64,000 nt of DNA. It comes from Hormiphora californensis. Taxonomy: Eukaryota > Ctenophora > Tentaculata > Cydippida > Pleurobrachiidae. Below, piece after piece: positions 12,801-23,687 of the stretch (positions are counted from its first letter, which is position 1; each line of letters begins with the position of its first letter). The stretch spans positions 625,001-689,000 of the forward strand of contig CM035360.1 in assembly GCA_020137815.1 (NCBI GenBank), written 5' to 3'. The position numbers were made by a program, and so were the translations under genes. The notes beneath the pieces were generated by a model. The model was not told the origin of the DNA and did not search any database. It saw nothing but the letters and a program-made list of their open reading frames with translations.

Positions 12801-13189
12801 GGTATGAAATCGTTCCTGACCAGCTGTATCCCAGATCTGCATCTTCACTTTCTTGTTACTGACAGTCACCGTCTTTATTTTGAAATCAATACCTGCCCGG
12901 GATTAACAGGTCATTAGGAGGGATTAAACAAAGATGCTAATTTTTCTCAGTATACTAATTGTTGTTGTTGTGGTGCTAGCATGAAACATGCCGGCGGTGC
13001 CGTGACATGATGACAAGGCAACCTGTAACACCACCTTGTAACACCTACCAATAGTAGTCACCTACCGATTGTTGTCATGAAGGAAGGTGTAAATTCATTG
13101 TCCACGAATCTGACAAGGACTGCGGTTTTCCCCACCCCGCTGTCTCCTATCAACATCAACCGTACTAGATGGTCATACTTTTTTGCCAT
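9870..13189 (-). CDS. Rab-family small GTPase, copy A (4 exons seen; C-terminal exon not found)
   Basis: Exons on the minus strand: 13066-13189, 12771-12892, 10343-10420 and 9870-9962, with matching phases (1, 0, 0). The protein begins [20 protein letters not shown] and shows the P-loop GDSGVGKT at residues 15-22, switch I up to [19 protein letters not shown] (switch II/G3), and NKSD (G4). It resembles the Rab8/10/13/15 group (vesicle traffic; GTP hydrolysis on membranes). G3 keeps the catalytic Gln. The 139 codons found lack the SAK (G5) motif and prenylated C-terminal cysteines; those exons must lie below 9870 or be missing. Intron 2 (10421-12770) holds over 2 kb of inserted hairpin elements. 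Copy B is nearly identical (L/P difference in exon 4, otherwise mostly synonymous changes), suggesting both are or recently were under selection. Confidence 0.88.
10258..10326. repeat. (CA)n / (CAGA)n microsatellite
   Basis: ACAC runs split by a CAGACAGACAGA block immediately downstream of the donor of Rab exon 3 (minus strand). Unit B has only a degenerate version. Confidence 0.9.
10556..10727. mobile_element. Multi-hairpin cluster element with inverted ends
   Basis: Bounded by inverted AACTCCCTCCC / GGGAGGGAGTT. Inside are three strong stem-loops in a row: GACGCACTGC/GCAGTGCGTC, GTAATGCACGGGTCCC/GGGACCCGTGCGTTAC with a CGAA loop, and CTGTAAATCCC/GGGGTTTACAG. Absent from the equivalent intron of unit B. 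Confidence 0.7.
10730..11179. mobile_element. Element with TATAGACCCCGCTGG inverted ends
   Basis: Left end TATAGACCCCGCTGGCGG and right end CCAGCGGGGTCTATA are inverted. Internal inverted pairs include CTCTCTACATTCC near 10845 and GGAATGTAGAGAGAG near 10892. No open frame of note. Missing from unit B. Confidence 0.6.
11200..12655. mobile_element. Composite foldback element in Rab intron 2
   Basis: Unit B reads straight from CTGGTATA into TAACCTGCATTT, while unit A has about 1.45 kb in between. It contains a 291-bp inverted repeat (11369-11659 and 11872-12162, a few mismatches, about 210-bp spacer) and a right-hand hairpin cluster at 12470-12655 whose outer ends TAAACTCTGACCAATGGCAC and GTGCCAGTGGCCAGAGTTTA are inverted around further stems, including a perfect AGTTTATCCGCC/GGCGGATAAACT. 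No transposase frame. Confidence 0.75.
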
Positions 13190-13309
13190 ACAGATCTCGG
13201 TCTGTCTGTGCTGCTCCTCTCTCTCTCCTCTCACGCCATGGTGTATTCGTTACATATGTATCACACTGTTAGCATTAGAAGTGGGTTGTTATTTCAATTG
13301 CTAATGGTA

Positions 13310-13460
13310 AAGTCGGATTTTTTGAAACTGTCACCCCAAAATGACCGCGCATGTGAAATTTATCAATTTTGACGCGCACACCACACGTTAACATGTGATG
13401 TGACGCGCAAAAACATTCCGCGCACGAAAAGGGGGGTGACAGTTTCAAAAAATCCGACTT
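13310..13460. mobile_element. 151-bp MITE, AAGTCGGATTTTTTGAAACT ends, TA target duplication
   Basis: Terminal inverted repeats of about 29 bp begin AAGTCGGATTTTTTGAAACT; both outer flanks are TA. Sits upstream of Rab exon 1 in unit A and is absent from unit B. A diverged second copy lies at 60624-60731. Tc1/mariner-type by TA duplication; non-autonomous. Confidence 0.85.
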
Positions 13461-13874
13461 TAACTTGAAACTGAATTGAATAAATTGACAAAGTCTTTAG
13501 AATTTTCAGTGATGGAAATGTTTGTAATGCAGCGTAAAATTGTCTACTTCGTCAGAGATAACAAATAAAATGGATGACAGATAACAAACTGGATGTTTCA
13601 AAAAACTAAAAAGCAGATTAAAAGTTTTCATAACTTTTAATTTATCATCTTTGGCGGCTCAGACCCTAATTCGATTCTCAAATCTGAACGCGACTCCAGA
13701 CAGAATTTATCAGAGTAGATTTGATGAAAATGAAATATTTCTGGCAATTTTTCTACTTCGTAACTGTCTGGTGGCGTAAGGATCAGTGTATTAAAGTTTA
13801 CATAATGAAACAAACAAATTGAAAAAGGAACACGTGTGCGGGTGTATCATAATTATTGTGTTAGGACACGGATA

Positions 13875-13996
13875 TGAGGAGCCTCGGAAATGTTCAAGTC
13901 ATGCACATTCAAGTCACGCCCACCAATCACAGCTCAGAACGTGCGGATCACGAGAGCTGTTCTTGAACATTTCTTGAACATTTCCGAGGCTCCTCA
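13875..13996. mobile_element. 122-bp palindromic MITE, TGAGGAGCCTCGGAAATGTT ends
   Basis: Left TGAGGAGCCTCGGAAATGTT and right AACATTTCCGAGGCTCCTCA are perfect inverted repeats flanked by TA on both sides. It lies in a roughly 300-bp stretch of unit A that has no counterpart in unit B. Confidence 0.85.
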
Positions 13997-14168
13997 TAAG
14001 GGAGGGAAACCTTGGCCTATGCTACAGGCCCTAGAAGCCGTGGAAAACGCGCGCACTTGGGGTCTGCAGCGCATGCCAAAGGGAAACCCGAAACACAAGT
14101 CACAAAGTTGAAATTTAAACTTTAAAAAATCTTCACACAAAAACAAACTTTATTTGTTTCTGCCAGTA

Positions 14169-14750
14169 TGGCGGCGCATTGACGCAAACATGAAAAAAAT
14201 AAAAAAACGTGTTTCAAAAAACATGTTTTTAAAAAAACATTTTTTCGAAAATTTTGATTTTGCGTCAATGCGCCACGTAAGCCGGCTCAATGACGCAAAA
14301 TCATGTTTTCGAAAATTTTTATTTTGTGTCAATGCACCACGTCGCCGGCTCAATGACGCAAAATCAACATTTTCGAAAACATGTTTTTTTTCCGAAAATT
14401 TTGATTTTGCGTCAATGCGCCGGCCACGTGGCGCATTGACGCAAAATAAAAATTTTTGAAAACATGATTTTGCGTCATTGAGCCGGCTTACGTGGCGCAT
14501 TGACGCAAAATCAAAATTAAAGTGTAAGCGAAACAACAACGAACTGGCTGCGCGTTGCGCAACGTTGCGCATGTGAATCTCACCGGTGAGATCGTTATGC
14601 TCAACGAATGCGCGACGCGCAGCCAGTTCGTTGTTGTTTCGCTTTCACTTTATCGAAAACATATTTTTTTAAAAACATGTTTTTTGAAACACGTTTTTTA
14701 TTTTTTTTTCACGTTTTTTACTTTTTTGATTTTGCGTCAATGCGCCGCCA
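14169..14750. mobile_element. 582-bp nested palindrome element with TA target duplication
   Basis: Outer ends TGGCGGCGCATTGACGC and GCGTCAATGCGCCGCCA are inverted and flanked by TA. The word TTTTGCGTCAATGCGCC recurs in alternating orientation through the left half. An independent inverted pair (AGCGAAACAACAACGAACTG and its complement) frames 14528-14643. Unit B shows the uninterrupted site, so this is an insertion. Overlapping frames on both strands are by-products of the symmetry. Confidence 0.85.
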
Positions 14751-15789
14751 TAGTGCAGCGTGATCTTTCAAAAACATCGCGCGTTCCGTTTATTTCAGTT
14801 TTTTGCAGCGTAAACATAAAACTTAAGGCTAGGCGCGCGTCAAGAATTCCTAAAATAAAAAACAGAAAATCTTTAAAATTTCTAAAACTCGTTCTGATTT
14901 TTTTTAAAGAACGGAAAAGTTTATTAGAACAGCTTTGCAACCGGTCAGAGACCCTTTAAGAAGCTTGAAGGCCTCGACTGGATCTAGGAGCCTCCAGGAG
15001 ACTGACAGGTGACACATAATGGACTCAGCACATCATGAGAGGAGTGAGGACGGCGGGAAACAGTAGCCAGAGGCACCGCTTTTGGAATTCATTACAGTAG
15101 CAAGTGTTTTGAGCATATTTAAGTTCTACTCTAATGAAGAATGTACCCCTAATTTGCCCCCGGTGGCCGGTGTTGGGGTACTACCCTAATAGTTTAGGCT
15201 ATGGAGGCCCGAAAAAGTGTTTTTAGGCTATGGAGGTTCCGACGCATTGCGGAATGCTTTGTTATTATATTACACGTGACCCATACGGCATAATAATGTA
15301 GCCCCTAACAGCATGAATGCCCGGTTTTACAATCATCGAGCGAAAGGGAGATGCCGAAGCCTCAAGACCGAGTCACCATTTAATTTTCCCCAACAAAGTT
15401 TATCATACCGGGTGGTCCGTTCATTGTCTCATGTGAGTCTCCTGGAATCTAGCCTTTGAGCTTTTTGAACGGGTCACGATTATCTACCATTGGGGACTGC
15501 AGTGGCCAGTGTATGACAACTAAAAAAGAACCCATTTTTACAATAATGGTCATATTTCGCCCAAACAACGCCGAAAATGATACTCTATTATCGTGGCATG
15601 GAAGATTATCAACCTAACATTTCGTAGTTTCATCCCAGTCTCGTTGCATTATGTGCAAGATTGTATGTTATCATCAACAGTTTAAGACCCACTGAACCCA
15701 GGCTTCCTTCGCCCCTGCATTAACTCTGGATGGATGCCCAGGGATAAATCTGGTAATAGGTATACATTCCCGTGATCTTATTGACTTTG

Positions 15790-16630
15790 ATGAGTGTTGT
15801 TTGATGGGGGAATCGAACGACAACCGGTTACCAAATCATAAGAACTTCCTGGGAAAAGCGTTACATTAACAAGAATAATTGCGGTATAATGCCATACCGC
15901 CTGATTTCCCCGCCAACCATGTGATCTGGCATGTGCCAGTTGCCACACCTGCTTCTAATTGGGCACTGATACGTGAGCCGGTATAGCTGATGGGTTGCCT
16001 GAGCTATGTGATATCCTAGTAATAATAATAAGTCGCAGTTCCGATCACAAATGCAGAACAATGTTCATTGCACAATGACGTAGGGCGCGATGACAAATCT
16101 ATGAACAATTGTAATTGCAAGTGCAACATAAAGGCGCCGCGCACATGCGCGCGAACTTCCTGTTGTGTTCAGTCAGTAAGTGACAGCATTCCGCACTGGA
16201 TAGTTGCCAACAGCAACTCAGGAGGTTACGTTACAGGATTTAAGCGTGACACTTCACTAGTATGTAAAATAAAATTGTCGAATTCTAAACCCCTATGCCT
16301 TTTTACAAAAGGCATCCGGGTGAATGCCTTCGGCATTCACCGGGCGGGGAAAAAATGAATGCATATAAATCACGCTACAATGAAAGTCACACTTACAAAG
16401 AAAATCTAGTCCGTATCACAAAGCACACGGTATAAAGTCTGTTAAATAAAATGTATCAAACTGGTTAAAATTCCGTCAACTGCATAAGGCTCTGAGCGCC
16501 CGAAATAATAACTAGTGTCCGATCGCCACAGATACCAGATAAAAAGTCCGCGCGCACACTAGCAATGCTGTGTTGTTTGTGCCGCCCCTTCTGTCCCGGC
16601 CTCCGCACCTTCCATACAAAACTGAAGATT
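15790..16630. other. Unit A-specific insertion with a UUCG hairpin, no gene recognised
   Basis: The stretch between the two blocks shared with unit B near 15.78 and 16.63 kb has no homologue in unit B. It contains short palindromes (GCGGTATAATGCCATACCGC at about 15880-15901) and the hairpin listed at 16305-16352. A 96-codon frame at 16068-16358 runs through the hairpin and is not convincing as a gene. Confidence 0.55.
16305..16352. repeat. Mobile C(UUCG)G hairpin, copy 1
   Basis: GGTGAATGC-CTTCG-GCATTCACC forms a perfect 9-bp stem closed by the C(UUCG)G tetraloop, preceded by TATGCCTTTTTACA and followed by GGGGAAAAAA. The same module, with the same flanking words, recurs at 60533-60604. Confidence 0.8.
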
Positions 16631-17072
16631 CACTTCAACTTCTTTACCCCCTATTTATTATGGATACGATACGATAAAGTACGCAGAAAGGTGGTGAATT
16701 TTATTTGAAGAATCCAGTCCCAATGTTTATTAATTATTATCCAAGTCAGTAGAGCTATAGTAAAGCTGTGAGGGAACCCCACCTGAACTAACTAACTTAG
16801 AAAATAATTATTCTACCACCTTCAGAATTGATAATTTGTGGCAACCTGTTGGTCAATAATTCCGATTTCCTATAAGCATTCCCCCCTCCCCCCCGAGTTT
16901 CTTCTATCACTCGTTACTTTTAATCGAAGCAGGATTACATCGTTCTTCTACCATTTTATATTTATTTTCAAGGCCTAGAGAGAATCTAAAAATTCAATAT
17001 ATCTTGGAGGAGAGATAGACAGAGAGAGAGACAGAGAAGTAGACAAAGAGGAGAGAGAGAGCAGAGAGAGAG

Positions 17073-17134
<62 letters not shown>

Positions 17135-17857
17135 GGGCACAAGTCTGAATGCTAATCTATAGTTTAGACTAAACATGGTAAGACCTCTCAAACATCAGCG
17201 AACTGGGTGACAGGTGTGTTTATCGTGAGCAGCTCTGCATGATACAATATTAGTTTCTCGTGAACTATAAGAATCTGAAATAGCACTGATGAGCGGAATG
17301 TTACATTCTGTGAAACATATGTTTCCGTAAATCTCCGTGTTTCATTTCTACGAATTAAGAATCTATATAACTTCAATCAGATCTTATCCAGGGTGTCCCA
17401 CTGTCTTTGTATGTAGATGACAGAATATACCGTACATCTGAGCTGCAGTGCATTGACTCATTGGTTATGAAATAACCCCTCGCGACCAAAGCGACTCAGC
17501 GGGTAAGTTACTCAATCCCCCCTACCACTATAATAATAGCTTTGTCGTCCACCAGGCATTTTAAGTGGCATGTCATAGAGTTCTATTGTATCGAAGGTAT
17601 TTTGCCTACAAATGGTCATCCTCCCCAATTGTATTGTTGTGTGTGGAGCTTTAATGGCTATATAACATGATCAAAGTAAGAGAGTGAAAGAAACCATCCC
17701 TTTTATTTTACTAGATCTGTTCGAGTGAAAGAAGCCATTTTACTAGAGCTGGTAGCCTCACTATCGATCAATTAGCGATTACTGCATTAGACACACACAG
17801 CTAACTCTCACACTTTGTAACTTTTCAACATACAGAATATAATAGGTGTACATGTAC

Positions 17858-17975
17858 TGACAGACAGATGTTACTGACAGACACATGTTACTGACAGACA
17901 CATGTTACTGACAGACACATGTTACTGACAGACACATGTTACTGACAGACACATGTTACTGACAGACACATGTTA
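17858..17975. repeat. 18-bp minisatellite (ACATGTTACTGACAGAC)n
   Basis: Six to seven tandem copies of CATGTTACTGACAGACA in unit B. Unit A holds only scattered single units near 9765-9825. Confidence 0.9.
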
Positions 17976-18088
17976 TGACAGACAGATCTGTACACTGACA
18001 GGCAGATATTATATCTATGTTTATTCAATAGATCTAAGTGTCTTACCCCTATAAAATAATAATATCTAATAATAATATAATAACTTAC

Positions 18089-19343
18089 CCCTGATATATC
18101 CTCTTTTGACACTTCCCTCTCCTCTGGTGGGATGTCGGACTTGTTCGCCAGCACTATCATGTCCACATCCTCGTGAGAGTTCTAGTGGGGAATCACTTTG
18201 TTACTAGATGTGTTATAGGAATCACTTTGTCTTATAATTGAGAAATAGTACAACAATTTTATAGAAATAAATCCTGGGTACTTGCCTTACTGGGCCGGCA
18301 AGTGGTAAAATAAAAAGAAAGGGTGCATCAAAGTAAAACGATAATGGTCGCCCTAGAGCCAGATCAAAGAAATTGTACTAAAACTTTTAGGAGGAAAGTT
18401 AAGAAATATCTTTCCTCCCGGCAGCACGAGCAAACTGACACACGCAGACACTGGACACACATTTAAAAGACACACAGACAGACACACACACTGTATAGAC
18501 ATCTTACATCGATGATGTTCTGGAGCCACATCCTGATGTTAAGAAATGATTGTTGATCGTCCAACGCGAACACCATCACGATACCCTGCAGGGGGGTAAC
18601 ATGTGTAGTTTAGTTAGGGGAGGCCGAGGATGGGGCCGGGGGTTTTGTAATTGGGGGAGGGGGGTTTCTGTAGGGAATATTAACAGGTGTAGTTTTAAAT
18701 AAACAAACACCATCACGATACCCTGCAGGGTGGGTAACATGTGTTGGGGGAGGAATGGGGGGTTCTGCAGGGTAGTTTTAAATAAAAGGGACGTACTGGT
18801 ATAACCTGCATTTAAGTGAAATGGATGAACTAATTAACCAGGTAGAAACATGTGGTAACATGTGGTTATTACAACAGAGAAAGGGATCCAATTAGATAAA
18901 ACACTCACATCAGCCCCCCTATAATAAGGTTTTGTAATGGTATGAAATCGTTCCTGACCAGCTGTATCCCATATCTGCATCTTCACCTTCTTATTACTGA
19001 CAGTCACCGTCTTTATTTTGAAATCAATACCTGCCCGGGATTAGGAGGTGATTAAGACAAAGATACTAATTTTCCTCAGTATACTAATTGTTGTTATTAT
19101 GACTGTGCTCAGTGCTGACATGAAGCATGCCGGCGGAGCCATGATAACAAGGCAACCTGTAACACCACCTTGTAACATCTTGTAACACCTTGTAACACCT
19201 ACCAATAGTAGTCACCTACCGATTGTAGTCATGAAGGAAGGTGTAAATTCATTGTCCACGAATCTGACAAGGACTGCGGTTTTCCCCACCCCGCTGTCCC
19301 CGATCAACATCAACCGTACTAGATGGTCATACTTTTTTGCCAT
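18089..19343 (-). CDS. Rab-family small GTPase, copy B (4 exons seen; C-terminal exon not found)
   Basis: Exons 19220-19343, 18909-19030, 18508-18585 and 18089-18181 on the minus strand, same phases as copy A. The encoded residues match copy A except Pro for Leu in the NKSD...EEREVSKED segment; several third-position changes separate the two. P-loop [17 protein letters not shown] and NKSD are intact. Introns are short, unlike copy A. The 3' exons needed for the G5 motif and lipid-modified tail are not visible before unit A begins at about 16.9 kb. Copy B may therefore be 3'-truncated, may splice into copy A, or has a terminal exon I failed to recognise. A duplicated acceptor plus exon start lies in intron 2 (18705-18730). 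Confidence 0.87.
18565..18732 (-). repeat. Duplicated 3' splice site plus exon 3 start in Rab copy B
   Basis: The plus-strand word CACCATCACGATACCCTGCA occurs at the true start of exon 3 (18571-18590) and again at 18708-18727 in the upstream intron. On the coding strand this repeats the CCTGCAG acceptor with about 15 nt of exon. Confidence 0.8.
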
Positions 19344-20617
19344 ACAGATCTCGGTCTGTCTGTGCTGCTCCTCTCTCTCTCCTCTCACGCCATGGTGTAT
19401 TCGTTACATATGTATCACACTGTTAGCATTAGAAGTGGGATAACAAGAGCATGATATTTCAATTGCTTTCAAGCCTTGCGAAGATTTGAGATAGTCTCAA
19501 TCAGATATTGATTATTTTGTTCAAAATCGTTATTAACAAGGTAAACAACGATATAATGGTACTGAATCAAACAAATTGACAAACTCTTTAGGATTTTCAG
19601 TGAAGAAAATTTTGATAATGCAGCGTAAAAATTGTTTACCTCGTCAGAGATAACAAATCAAATGGATAACAAGTAAAAACGGATGTTTCAAAAAAAACTA
19701 AAAAGCAGATTAAAAACTCCCTTTTAATTTACCCTCTCTGGCGGCCAAGAACCCGATTTTATTCTCAAATCTGAGCGCACGGCAGTGCTCAAAGGCCAAG
19801 GCTTCTTATCAGAGTGGATTCAATGAAAGTGAAATAATTCTGGCAACTGTACTACTTTGTAACTTTTTTCTCTACTTTGTAACAAATATAATATACTTTG
19901 TAAATTGTAACTTTTTGGTGACGACTGACGTGTAGGATCACTGGATCAGCCGTCAGCGTTTTAGTCGAAATTTGAAAAATCTTCACCCAAAAACAAACTG
20001 AAAATGAGAGAGAAACTGAAAATGTGTTGGAAAGGAACTGAAAATGTGTTTGTTTCTGGCAGGGCAGAGCAGCGTCATCTTTCAAAAACATTGCGCGTTC
20101 CGTTTATTTCAGATTTTTTGCAGCGTAAACATAAAACTTCAGGTTAGGCGCGCGTCAAGAATTCCAAAAATAAAAGCAGAAATCTTGAAAATTTCAAAAA
20201 CTTGTTCTGAAATTTTTTCAAAGAACGGAAAAAGTCTACAAGCGCAATATTTGCAACCGGTTAGAGACCCTTTAAAAAGCTTGAAGACTTCGTCTGGATC
20301 CAGGAGCCTCAAGGAGACTGACATGTGACACATAATGGACTTACCACAGCATGAGGGGATGGCAAACAGTAGTCAGAGGCACCGCTTTTGGAATTCGTAG
20401 CTGGTAGCAAGTGTTTTTAGCATATTTAGTTACTCTGTACTACTCTAATGAAGAACATACCCCAACACCGATTGGTATCACTTTTTAACAGCAACCACAT
20501 GTGGAGTTAATCGCAGTCTCTTACACATCGATCATTAGCCCCGGTGGCCGGTGTTGCCTGTTGGCTAGGTAGGGTGCTACTCAAATAGTTTAGGCTATGG
20601 AGCTGGAGACCCGAAAA

Positions 20618-21345
20618 TCAATCAATCAATCAATCAAAGAACCTCTCATGGAGGGGTCGCCGCTTTTATGGGCAGTTATATAGAATTAGTAATTATATGT
20701 CACGCTATGAATTAAAATAAACATTATTTGGATTTGAATGGGATTAGGTGGAATTTAGTACGGATCGCGTGGTTGACAGTGAAATATATCTAAGCTATCT
20801 ATGGGAGACCAGATGTAGAGAGAGAGAGGGGATTGGAGATCACATTTCATTTGGCTAGAGATACTGGAGAATAAGTGTCCCCCCACGCGTCAGCGTCTGA
20901 GTTTAGGGTCTAGGTTGGGGAGAGATTGAATTTCGAGGAGTAATTTTGTGACGCTTCTTTTGAATGGGTCAAAGAATTTGTTACTTAACTTAGTTTGTTT
21001 TGCACTGTCATTGTTGCTATTCTTCGACGCGAGTTGGACTATTTTATTGTAGTGTCTGGGGCCAACGTAAGCGATTTGGTAATTTGAGCGAGTTAGTCTA
21101 AAATAGCGAAAAACGAAAACATTTGACTGCTCCTGCCGTGTGCTGTGACAGGTGGGGAGTAGGATACTTTGTTGGAATAGGCTAGTGATTTGCGTTGGTG
21201 CAACTCCTAGTCTGACCTTTTGCAATATCCCTACAATGTTTTTTGAGATCAGATTGGGAAGGGCTAGGAGAGAGAGTTTTCTAAAAATGGGTTTGGTGTG
21301 AGTGGGAATCTTGTTATTGGATGGACATTTCGAAGTCCGTCCCAT
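20618..21345 (-). mobile_element. 5'-truncated LINE (non-LTR retrotransposon) 3' end
   Basis: A minus-strand frame (20890-21345) reads like the C-terminal tail of a non-LTR reverse transcriptase ORF2, with HSTRQEQSNVFVF, then a YVGPRHYNK word equivalent to the usual I/Y-x-GP-x-WN motif, then FKRSVTKLLL at the end. Downstream on the same strand is a (TTGATTGATTGATTGATT) tail, typical of L2/CR1-like elements that end in short tandem repeats. The 5' part is missing, so it cannot move by itself. It is present only in unit B. Confidence 0.7.
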
Positions 21346-21864
21346 CGCATTATGTGCAAGATTGCAATATCATAAACTCTGGATGGATGCCCTAGAATAA
21401 ACCTGGTGATGGGTGTACTGTACATGACCGTCATCTTATCGACTTCTTTACCCCCTATTTATTATGGATACGATACGATAAAGTACGCAGAAAGGTTGTG
21501 AATTTTGTTTGAAGAATCCAGTCCCAATGTTTATTAATTATTATCCAAGTCAGTAGAGTTATAGTAAAGCTGTGAGGGACCCCACCTGAACTAACTAACT
21601 TAGAAAATAATTATTCTACCACCTTCAGAATTGATAATTTGTGGCAACCTGTTGGTCAATAATTCCGATTTCCTATAAGCATTCCCCCCCCCCCCCCGAG
21701 TTTCTTCTATCACTTTTAATGAGACAAGTTCCTGGCATCTGCCTATTGCTGCAGAGTGTGAGTAGAGCGTGATAGTTCTATGCAGACTACTCACGGTCAA
21801 GAAATTGTACATTGTGTCAGACCGTGTCAAGGTGGCAACACTTTATTACCTACCACTCCCAATC

Positions 21865-21865
<1 letters not shown>

Positions 21866-21916
<51 letters not shown>

Positions 21917-22048
21917 CTCTCTCTTCTCTCCTCTCTCTCTCTCTCTCTCTCTATCTCTCTTTTCTCTCCCTCTCCCTTCCCTCTCTCTCTCCCCTCTCTC
22001 TCTCTCTCCTCTCTCTCTCTTCTCTCTCTCTCTCCTCTCTCTCTCTCT
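21866..22048. repeat. (CT)n microsatellite
   Basis: About 180 bp of CT dinucleotide with occasional CC, TT and TA interruptions, pyrimidine on the plus strand. Confidence 0.95.
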
Positions 22049-22559
22049 CACACACATTGGTGCAGCCACGGGGGAAGAAGTGTTCGGAACACTGTGTTCA
22101 AATGGAAACCTTGAAACTGTTGTAAAATGTTGGAAAAATGAGTGCAGACCATGATAGTGAGAGAGTGAGAAAGAGAGAAAGTGAGATATGTTTTATGACC
22201 TGTGTACGTCTTTGGATAATAGCTCTTTCCGAAGTTAAACTTCAAGCCTATCGTGTTTACTATGTTACATCACCAGGACTCATTCCTACTCTTAACAAAA
22301 TTAATAATGAATATTATCCTTGTTATCCCATTCATGATTGTTTGATCTATTTTGCCATTAACAGCGACAACTCTATAAACGTTGTCAACCCGGCGGGGGG
22401 AGTCAGTGTGATGTGTCAACGAGGGTGAAGTTATACAGGGCCAAACTGTTAAGTTGTTGAGGGAGAGTTAAAGTTATCGGTCTCCTTCAGCATCACTTCA
22501 CACTCTCTTTCTCTCTCCTTTCCTGACGTACTCCATCTATTTAATTCAGTACCTTCGGC

Positions 22560-22765
22560 TTACCCCTATCTCTCTCTCTTGATAGTATAGTTTACCATCG
22601 TTCCTGTCATCTCAATCCGTCTCTCTCTTTCCTCATCTCTCTCTCTCCGGTCATCTCTCGTACTCTCTCTCTCTCGTCTCTCCTCTCGTCTCTCTCCTCT
22701 CCTCTCTCTACTCTCTGTCTCTCTCTCTGCTTCCTCCTCTCTTCTCTCTTCATCGTTCTCTCCTC

Positions 22766-22803
<38 letters not shown>
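22560..22803. repeat. Imperfect (CT)n microsatellite
   Basis: CT repeat broken by CTCGT, TCATCT and TCCTC words. The RERERE minus-strand frame over it is an artefact. Confidence 0.9.
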
Positions 22804-23051
22804 AACTTCATGCTTATTGGTAGTTCGGACAGGTTGACCGGGTTGATAACCGTACTAGTGCAGTTTACTCTCCTTCTCGGTGCATGTGGTGTGTGTGTGT
22901 GTGTGAGCAACGTGTTCAATGTTTTGTGTGTATGCGAGATTTCCTACTTTTACCCGGCATTTCCTTCTTTTTATTTTGGATATATTTCATTATGTATGTT
23001 AAGTACTGTACATCATATTCTTCCACTTGTGACCTGTGTAGCAGCATTATA

Positions 23052-23687
23052 CAGGGTGTTCATTTTGGATCTTTACAAGCGTTGGGCTTCACCCAGAAAA
23101 AAGTTGACAAGATTAGGTCATGAAACTTCATACTTGGACTATTCTATACCCTCATTCAAGATTCCTGGGGTTTTTGGAGCTTTAGGACCCCGGAAAGTGT
23201 GTTTTTGGCATTAAAACTACCAGAAGGAATTTTTTGCTGGTGCTGAGACTTTGCTAAAATGTTTTTGGGTATTTTCTATGTCAATCCTAAAGTTTCATAG
23301 AGATTGGATGTGTTTTTCAGAATCAAAATTTCGTAAAAAGTGGCTGGAAAGACTCAATTTTAGCCGTTTTTGAGCTGTTTTCGAGCCTTTCCAGCCACTT
23401 TTATCGAGATTTTGAGTCCGAAAAACACATCCAATCTCTATGAAACTTTAGGATTGACATAGAAAATACCCAAAAAACATTTTAGCAAAGTCTCAGCACC
23501 AGCAAAAAATTCCTTCCGGTAGTTTTGATGCCAAAAACACACTTCCCGGGGTGCTAGAGCTCCAAAACCCCCAGGAACCTTGAATGAGGGTATAGAATAG
23601 TCCAAGTATGAAGTTTCATGACCTGATCTTGTCAACTTTTTTCTAGGTGAAGGCCAACGCTTGTAAAGATCCAAAATGAACACCCAG
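23052..23687. mobile_element. 636-bp foldback element, CAGGGTGTTCATTTTGG ends, copy 1
   Basis: The element is an almost complete palindrome of two roughly 310-bp arms (start CAGGGTGTTCATTTTGGATC, end complementary) with a tiny centre around the AGCCGTTTTTGAGC words near 23365. It is flanked by TA on both sides, as for Tc1/mariner insertions. A second copy at 47258-47894 is highly similar. The frames with YKRWASPRKKLTR appear on both strands because of the symmetry and are not a gene. Confidence 0.88.

Larger units (their letters stand above)
8930..16930. repeat. Segmental duplication unit A (Rab locus, expanded copy)
   Basis: The sequence from about 8930 (TTTTCAAGGCCTCGAGAGAA) to about 16930 aligns colinearly with 16940-21725. 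It covers four Rab exons, introns, a shared GA tract near each left end, and a shared right end (TTTACCCCCTATTTATTATG). Unit A is about 3 kb longer because of insertions at about 10.5-12.65, 13.31-13.46, 13.8-14.1, 14.17-14.75 and 15.8-16.63 kb that are missing from unit B. Confidence 0.85.
16940..21725. repeat. Segmental duplication unit B (Rab locus, compact copy)
   Basis: Directly abuts unit A and aligns with it from the GA tract to the run of C near 21690. It retains all four recognisable Rab exons. It lacks the hairpin and MITE insertions of unit A but holds a LINE 3' fragment at 20.6-21.35 kb, so the two units make a natural presence/absence test for each insertion. Confidence 0.85.
21725..23050. 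other. CT-rich region, no proven gene
   Basis: (CT)n blocks at 21866-22048 and 22560-22803 dominate. A short frame at about 22068-22119 follows a CAG and reads TGEEVFGTLCSNGNLETV before a GTAAAA, which could be an exon of an ankyrin-like protein, but no partner exons were found. 22883-22905 is a (GT)n run. Confidence 0.4.

Noticed and set aside
14150-14572. 140-codon minus-strand and 101-codon plus-strand frames
   Set aside because: Both run through the nested palindrome and consist of repeated translations of the same inverted word.
16068-16358. 96-codon Cys-rich frame
   Set aside because: It overlaps the mobile UUCG hairpin and a unit-specific insertion, with no signal peptide or splice support.
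20890-21345. Host protein-coding gene of 151 residues
   Set aside because: The sequence fits the C-terminal tail of a LINE reverse transcriptase with a simple-repeat 3' tail, and it is missing from the paralogous unit.
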